A stretch of 64,000 nucleotides of DNA from Testudinibacter aquarius (GTDB taxonomy: Bacteria > Pseudomonadota > Gammaproteobacteria > Enterobacterales > Pasteurellaceae), in NCBI RefSeq assembly GCF_004342725.1, contig NZ_SMCP01000003.1, positions 1-64,000 on the forward strand, given 5' to 3'. The translations under genes were made by a program, and so were the position numbers. Of this stretch, positions 58,852-64,000 are shown in pieces. The notes beneath the pieces are model-generated. The model searched no databases. It saw nothing but the letters and a program-made list of their open reading frames with translations, and was not told the origin of the DNA. Position 1 is the stretch's first letter. The number at the start of each line of letters is the position of its first letter.

Positions 58852-60090
58852 TCAGATTTTCTTAAAAATCAACGAACCATTTGTGCCACCAAAGCCGAAC
58901 GAGTTGCATAGCGCATACTCCATTTCAACTTTGCGTGCAGTGTTTGGAACCAGATCCAGCGTGACATTCGGATCTTGATTATCCAAATTAATGGTTGGCG
59001 GCACGATTTGATCTTGCAGCGCCAATACCGTGAAAATCGACTCTACCGAACCAGCAGCACCCAGCAAGTGCCCAGTCATCGATTTGGTTGAGCTGACTAG
59101 AATCTGATCTTTATTGGCTGCGAAAACTGAGCTGATTGCAGTTGCTTCAGCAATATCACCTGCCGGTGTCGAAGTGCCGTGTGCATTAACATAGCCAATT
59201 TGCTGCGGTTCAATTGCTGCATCGCGTAGCGCATTCTTCATCGCCAGCGCTGCACCGGCGCCATCCGCTGGTGGAGAGGTCATATGATAACCGTCACCGC
59301 TCATACCAAAGCCGACCAGCTCCGCATATATTTTAGCACCGCGCTCTTTGGCATGTTCGTATTCTTCCAACACCATAATCCCTGCGCCATCACCCAGCAC
59401 AAAACCATCACGCTCAATATCCCAAGGACGGCTTGCGGCTTGTGGATTGTCATTACGGGTAGAAAGCGCCCGCGCTGCGCCAAAACCGGCAATACCTAAC
59501 GATGTGCTGGCTTTTTCCGCCCCTCCGGCAATCATCACATCGGCATCGCCATAGCTGATTATGCGGAAAGCGTGCCCAATATTATGCACCCCCGTGGTAC
59601 AAGCCGTTGCAATCGTAATATTCGGCCCATGCAATTTATAATTAATCGACAGATGCCCTGCAATCATATTCACAATAGTTGACGGCACAAAAAACGGGCT
59701 GACTTTGCGTGGTCCACCGTTGACAAGTGCGGTATGATTTTCCTCAATCAAACCAAGACCACCAATGCCGGATCCTATTGCCACTCCGATACGCTGTGAA
59801 TTCTGTTCTGTCACTTGCAAACCGGCATCTTCAATAGCTTGCATTCCGGCTGCAATACCGTATTGGATAAATAAATCCATTTTTTTGGCATCTTTGCGTG
59901 AAATATACGCTTCCGCATTAAAATCTTTGACCTGACCGGCAAATTTTGTAGTGTGATGGGTGGTATCAAAATTTTCGATCAGATTGATACCGCTCTTTCC
60001 TGCGAGAAGGTTTTGCCAGGTTGAGTTGACATCATTACCAAGCGGTGACAGCATTCCTAAGCCTGTAACAACAACGCGACGTTTTGACAT
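58852..60090 (-). CDS. fabF: Beta-ketoacyl-ACP synthase II
   Basis: Chain-elongating condensing enzyme, 412 aa. The catalytic Cys is in [13 protein letters not shown] (near residue 163), with the two His in [11 protein letters not shown] and [12 protein letters not shown]. It starts [15 protein letters not shown]. Last gene of plsX-fabH-fabD-fabG-acpP-fabF. Confidence 0.97.
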   Translation of the reverse strand: MSKRRVVVTGLGMLSPLGNDVNSTWQNLLAGKSGINLIENFDTTHHTTKFAGQVKDFNAEAYISRKDAKKMDLFIQYGIAAGMQAIEDAGLQVTEQNSQRIGVAIGSGIGGLGLIEENHTALVNGGPRKVSPFFVPSTIVNMIAGHLSINYKLHGPNITIATACTTGVHNIGHAFRIISYGDADVMIAGGAEKASTSLGIAGFGAARALSTRNDNPQAASRPWDIERDGFVLGDGAGIMVLEEYEHAKERGAKIYAELVGFGMSGDGYHMTSPPADGAGAALAMKNALRDAAIEPQQIGYVNAHGTSTPAGDIAEATAISSVFAANKDQILVSSTKSMTGHLLGAAGSVESIFTVLALQDQIVPPTINLDNQDPNVTLDLVPNTARKVEMEYALCNSFGFGGTNGSLIFKKI

Positions 60091-60195
60091 GAATATACTC
60101 CGAACGGGAGGTTGAAAATGGTACTTTTAATCGTAGATTAATTTTTAACCGTAGATAAAATTTAGGCGGTCTTATAACCGCCTAAATCCAGAAGA

Positions 60196-60426
60196 TTATT
60201 GATTATTTTGAACGTAATCAATTGCAGACTGAACAGTTGTGATTTTTTCAGCTTCTTCATCAGGAATTTCGATATCGAATTCTTCTTCCAAAGCCATTAC
60301 CAATTCAACTGTATCTAAAGAGTCAGCGCCCAAATCTTCAACAAATGAAGCTTCAGATTTCACTTCGTCTTCTTTAACGCCTAATTGTTCAACAATGATT
60401 TTTTTTACGCGTTCTTCAATACTCAT
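60196..60426 (-). CDS. acpP: Acyl carrier protein
   Basis: 76 aa, highly acidic four-helix protein. The phosphopantetheine serine lies in [19 protein letters not shown] (about residue 37). It carries growing acyl chains for the Fab enzymes and for PlsX. It stands alone in a 290-bp gap from fabG, so it probably has its own promoter for high expression. Confidence 0.98.
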   Translation of the reverse strand: MSIEERVKKIIVEQLGVKEDEVKSEASFVEDLGADSLDTVELVMALEEEFDIEIPDEEAEKITTVQSAIDYVQNNQ

Positions 60427-60717
60427 TTTTTAAATTTCCTATATTTTAAATTTCGCCACAGCGAGAAGGTGAATATGGTATGGACCGTTTAAACGGCTGC
60501 AATTATTTATCTGAGATAGTAATCCACTGAAAAATAACGGCTCAAACGACACATACTATGACAAAATTTGGCTATATTCTTGTTTCTTGGAAAAGTCTAT
60601 AACCAAGATTGTATACCATCGCAGATTCTAACATTACCGAATAGGCTTGTCATGCTTTTATCTCAATTTGTCTGATTTTGCTTACATCGACAATTGGGAC
60701 AAACAGCTCCATACGGA

Positions 60718-61446
60718 TTAACTCATGTAGAGTCCGCCGTTAACATGTAAAGTCGTGCCCGTGATATACCCCGCATCATCAGATGCTAAAAAGGCAACGG
60801 CTTTGGCAATATCTTTTGCCTCGCCCAATCGTCCAGCAGGCACATTCGACAAAATACCTTGTTTTTGCTCATCGGTTAACGCATGGGTCATATCGGTCGC
60901 AATAAAGCCCGGTGCCACCACATTAACCGTGATACCACGCGAAGCCACTTCCTGTGCCAATGCTTTAGAAAAACCGATTACCCCGGCTTTAGCCGCACAA
61001 TAGTTGCTTTGTCCCGGATTGCCGGAAGAACCGACCACAGAACCGATATTGATAATCCGTCCATAACGCTTTTTCATCATGCTGCGCAACATCGCTTTTG
61101 ACAGATGGAAAATCGAAGTCAGATTAGTCTCAATAATATCGCTCCATTCATTGTCTTTCATGCGCATCAACAGATTATCGCGGGTAATGCCGGCATTATT
61201 GACCAGAATATCAATCTCGCCAAATTCACCTTTAATCTGCGCCAATGTCTGCTCAATAGACGCTACATCACTGACGTTTAACACTAGGCCTTTGCCACTC
61301 TCACCCAAATAAGCCGAAATAGCTTCCGCTCCGCTTTCACTGGTTGCAGTGCCAATCACGGTGGCACCTTTTGCCGCTAATTCCTCTGCTATGGCTCTGC
61401 CGATACCACGGCTGGCACCGGTTACTAATGCTATTTTACCTTGCAT
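60718..61446 (-). CDS. fabG: 3-oxoacyl-ACP reductase
   Basis: NADPH-dependent SDR, 242 aa from ATG 61446 (GGAGAG upstream). GASRGIGRAI is the cofactor motif and S-x12-Y-x3-K (GSVVGSSGNPGQSNYCAAKAG) the catalytic set. The in-frame ATG six codons earlier precedes the ribosome site. Confidence 0.97.
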   Translation of the reverse strand: MQGKIALVTGASRGIGRAIAEELAAKGATVIGTATSESGAEAISAYLGESGKGLVLNVSDVASIEQTLAQIKGEFGEIDILVNNAGITRDNLLMRMKDNEWSDIIETNLTSIFHLSKAMLRSMMKKRYGRIINIGSVVGSSGNPGQSNYCAAKAGVIGFSKALAQEVASRGITVNVVAPGFIATDMTHALTDEQKQGILSNVPAGRLGEAKDIAKAVAFLASDDAGYITGTTLHVNGGLYMS

Positions 61447-61472
61447 ACGCTCTCCTTTTTTCACTCGTCTGA

Positions 61473-62414
61473 TTAGTCTTGAATAAGTTCCGCCACCGCA
61501 CTTAACGAGGCATTATCATTGACCGCATGGGCATCCAGCTCTTTGTTGATACGCTTGGTGAGTCCGGTTAATACTTTATTCGGTCCGATTTCAAACAGTA
61601 TTTTCACTCCGGCAGTCGCCATTTTTTCCACGCTTTCCGTCCAACGAACCGGATTATACAGCTGGCGCACCAATGCGCTACGAATCTCGTCGGCGGCTTT
61701 TTCCTGTTTCACATCAACATTATTGATCACTGCGACTGTCGGTTGTTTGAAAGTCACTGACTCCAAAGCGACCGCCAACTGATCGGCTGCCGGTTTCATC
61801 AACGCACAATGTGACGGCACACTGACCGCCAGTGGTAATGCCCGTTTAGCGCCGGCTTCTTTACAACATGCCGCAGCTCGTTCAACCGCACTTTTATTCC
61901 CGGCAATCACCACTTGACCCGGCGAATTGAAGTTCACCGCTGCCACCACTTCATCTTCAGCAGCTTGCTGGCAAGCATCAATAATCGCTTGATTGTCCAA
62001 ACCGATAATCGCATACATTGCGCCAGTCCCTGCCGGAACCGCTTTTTGCATTAAGCGACCACGCAGTTCGACCAATTTCACGGCTTCTTCAAAATCCAAA
62101 ACCCCGGCACAGACCAAGGCAGAAAATTCGCCCAAACTATGTCCTGCCATCACCTCTGGTTTTAATGCCGGATATTGCTGCTGCCATACACGGTAAATCG
62201 CAACAGACGCCGCCAACAGTGCCGGCTGGGTACGCCAAGTTTGATTCAGCTCCTCTGCTTCACCGTTTTGTACCAAATTCCATAAATCATAACCGAGTGC
62301 ATCGGAAGCCTGTTTAAACGTCTGTTCCACAATCGGGAAGCGGGTAGCCAAATCGGCTAACATACCAATAGCTTGTGAGCCTTGTCCCGGAAAAACCATA
62401 GCAAATTTTTTCAT
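61473..62414 (-). CDS. fabD: Malonyl-CoA:ACP transacylase
   Basis: Loads malonate on ACP. 313 aa from ATG 62414 (GAGG upstream). GQGSQ near the N-terminus, the serine in AGHSLGEFSAL (near residue 92) and the His in SVPSHCALM (near residue 200) make the active site. Confidence 0.97.
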   Translation of the reverse strand: MKKFAMVFPGQGSQAIGMLADLATRFPIVEQTFKQASDALGYDLWNLVQNGEAEELNQTWRTQPALLAASVAIYRVWQQQYPALKPEVMAGHSLGEFSALVCAGVLDFEEAVKLVELRGRLMQKAVPAGTGAMYAIIGLDNQAIIDACQQAAEDEVVAAVNFNSPGQVVIAGNKSAVERAAACCKEAGAKRALPLAVSVPSHCALMKPAADQLAVALESVTFKQPTVAVINNVDVKQEKAADEIRSALVRQLYNPVRWTESVEKMATAGVKILFEIGPNKVLTGLTKRINKELDAHAVNDNASLSAVAELIQD

Positions 62415-62482
62415 ATTAAATCCTCTGTTTGCCACTGCTGATTACTACTTACCACTGCAACGTATTACACTAAATATAGGGC

Positions 62483-63442
62483 TTAAAAACGTGCTAATAC
62501 TGAGCCCCATGTCAAGCCACCACCAAACGCTTCCATCAAAATCAGTTGTCCGCGCTGAATACGACCATCACGCACTGCTTCATCCAGTGCGCTAGGGATG
62601 CTGCCGGCGGAAGTGTTGCCGTGACGGTCAAGCGTCACCACCACTTGCGACATATCCATCTCTAATTTTTTGGCGGTAGCACTGATAATGCGTAAATTGG
62701 CTTGGTGTGGCACCAGCCAATCAATGTCTTTTTTATCCAAATTATTGGCAGCTAAGGTTTCTTCTACCACATTCGCCAGTTGGCGCACAGCGATTTTGAA
62801 GGTTTCATTGCCCTGCATGGTTAGATATGCCGGAGAAGCCTCATCACGGCTGCGTTTGGCATTTTCCAATACCAACACTTCACCTTGGGTCGGATCAGAG
62901 TGCAAATGGCTGGAAAGAATACCCGGTTCTTCACTGGCCTCCAGAATCACTGCGCCTGCGCCATCACCAAACAAAATCACGGTGCCGCGATCTTGTTCGT
63001 CCAAACTGCGAGAAAACAGATCCGCACCAACGACTAAGGCTTTTTTCACCTGTCCAGTGCGGATAAATTGATCAGCCACACTCAACGCATACACAAAACC
63101 CGAGCACGCCGCTGCAATATCAAAAGCAATAGCATCTTCAATACCCAGTGCTTTTTGAATCAAGCAGGCTGAACTTGGGAAAGCGTGCGAAGAGCTGGTG
63201 GTGGCAACCAATACCAAATCAATCTCATTGACATCGAGGTTTCCTGCCATCGCCAAACATTGTTTGGCCGCTTCAGTTCCCATTGTCGCCACGGTTTCAT
63301 CAGCACGGGCAATACGCCGTTGTTTGATGCCGGTGCGTACGCTAATCCACTCATCAGACGTATCGACCATTTTCTCTAAGTCGGCATTGGTTCTGATCTG
63401 TTCCGGTAAATAACTGCCGGTAGCTAAAATTTTACTAAACAT
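62483..63442 (-). CDS. fabH: Beta-ketoacyl-ACP synthase III
   Basis: Starts fatty-acid synthesis by condensing acetyl-CoA with malonyl-ACP. 319 aa from ATG 63442; a start two codons earlier is equally possible. Active site Cys in [13 protein letters not shown] (near residue 112), His in [10 protein letters not shown] and Asn in [12 protein letters not shown]. Confidence 0.97.
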   Translation of the reverse strand: MFSKILATGSYLPEQIRTNADLEKMVDTSDEWISVRTGIKQRRIARADETVATMGTEAAKQCLAMAGNLDVNEIDLVLVATTSSSHAFPSSACLIQKALGIEDAIAFDIAAACSGFVYALSVADQFIRTGQVKKALVVGADLFSRSLDEQDRGTVILFGDGAGAVILEASEEPGILSSHLHSDPTQGEVLVLENAKRSRDEASPAYLTMQGNETFKIAVRQLANVVEETLAANNLDKKDIDWLVPHQANLRIISATAKKLEMDMSQVVVTLDRHGNTSAGSIPSALDEAVRDGRIQRGQLILMEAFGGGLTWGSVLARF

Positions 63443-63512
63443 AATCATCTCATTATGTGTGAATCATCAATGATGAATTTTCAACAAAGTGCGGTTCAAT
63501 AACGACACCGGC

Positions 63513-64000
63513 TTAATTTTTTTCCAAGCCGATCAAAATTTTATTCGGAATTTCTGACCGCACTTGCCATGCCGCTTGCTGTATTGCATACAAAAAAGCG
63601 GCTTGATTGGCACTGCCGTGGCTTTTAACCACCACAGAAGTCAATCCTAACAGAGAGGCGCCATTGTATTGATCGGGATTAAACTGTTTCAATTGAACAA
63701 AATATTTTCTTAAGGCATATTTGCCGATACGGATAAGCAGTTTTTTGATCAACGACGGCGGCTGTTTCTTGGTGCCTTTCAACAGACTAAAAATATTTTT
63801 CGCCGTGCCTTCCAGCGTTTTCAAGGCGATATTTCCGGCAAACCCGTCACAGACAATCACATCTGCGTATCCGTTCAGTAAATAATTGCCTTCAATGTAT
63901 CCAATATAGTTCAAATCGGTTTGCTGCTGCAACAGCTGACTGGCGTCACGGATATTTTTCAGCCCTTTTAATTCTTCAATACCGATATTCAGCAACGCCA
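63513..64000 (-). CDS. plsX: Phosphate acyltransferase PlsX (C-terminal part, cut by window edge)
   Basis: Converts acyl-ACP to acyl-phosphate for PlsY, linking the Fab cycle to phospholipid synthesis. The last 160 or so residues are visible (ALLNIGIEELKG at the edge, then NYIGYIEGNYLLNGYADVIVCDGFAGNIALKTLEG). The frame stays open to the right edge, so the start lies outside. First visible gene of the fab cluster. Confidence 0.95.
   Translation of the reverse strand, partial: ALLNIGIEELKGLKNIRDASQLLQQQTDLNYIGYIEGNYLLNGYADVIVCDGFAGNIALKTLEGTAKNIFSLLKGTKKQPPSLIKKLLIRIGKYALRKYFVQLKQFNPDQYNGASLLGLTSVVVKSHGSANQAAFLYAIQQAAWQVRSEIPNKILIGLEKN

Overview
The window is a contiguous piece of a gammaproteobacterial chromosome, almost certainly from the family Pasteurellaceae. 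The 9-bp Haemophilus influenzae-type DNA uptake sequence AAGTGCGGT (or its complement) occurs more than fifty times by eye, inside genes and as inverted pairs between them. The gene blocks (thyA-lgt, rppH/mutH, leuS-lptE-holA, upp-uraA-hda, rpsF-priB-rpsR-rplI, plsX-fabHDG-acpP-fabF) match the Haemophilus/Pasteurella/E. coli order. I do not name a genus. A complete icd gene and a sucrose-type PTS permease separate it from H. influenzae Rd, which lacks icd.

Layout. 1-8 kb: a BON/LysM protein, thyA, lgt, a TSUP permease and rppH on the minus strand; a 685-bp gap with DnaA boxes; then mutH and the CpxR/CpxA envelope-stress pair. 8-17 kb: an O-antigen-like surface glycan cluster (initiating sugar-phosphate transferase, two GT4, one GT2, flippase, polymerase/ligase, rmlA, rmlB). 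Its middle is AT-rich and has no exact uptake sequence, which suggests transfer; one GT4 gene carries a G8 tract near its start. 17-26 kb: infA, lnt-corC, a lone scrA with twin palindromic operators, and leuS-lptE-holA. 26-34.5 kb: a phosphonate-type (possibly selenate) ABC transporter, apaH-rsmA-surA and purM-purN. 34.7-46.8 kb: upp-uraA-hda, an ArsC-like reductase, perM, a TPP riboswitch with thiC, bcp, dapA, a YidE-type transporter and a fused SbmA/BacA-type ABC protein. 46.8-47.7 kb: a gene-free stretch with a long inverted repeat, then htpG behind a clear sigma-32 promoter. 49.6-52.6 kb: four overlapping lipid-related genes (phosphopantetheinyl transferase, CDP-alcohol phosphatidyltransferase, PlsC-like, CdsA-like). 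52.7-58.7 kb: azlCD, a toxin-antitoxin pair, icd, rluE-nudJ and the S6 operon. 58.8-64 kb: the fatty-acid synthesis cluster, running off the right edge inside plsX.

Most of the window is housekeeping: envelope biogenesis (lgt, lnt, lptE, surA, cpxRA, O-antigen genes, lipid operon, fab cluster), nucleotide metabolism (thyA, purMN, upp-uraA) and DNA replication/repair (mutH, holA, hda, priB). The least explained items are a 40-bp hairpin repeat bounded by TA that sits against stop codons, the roughly 180-bp-arm inverted repeat before htpG, the phased half-sites before the phnD-like gene, and the four-gene lipid operon. No tRNA, rRNA, CRISPR array, prophage or transposase gene was seen. Starts were moved from the longest possible reading frame where a ribosome-binding site and family length argued for it (thyA, lptE, leuS, purN, purM, thiC, PPTase, toxin, antitoxin, priB, fabG, fabD, fabH).
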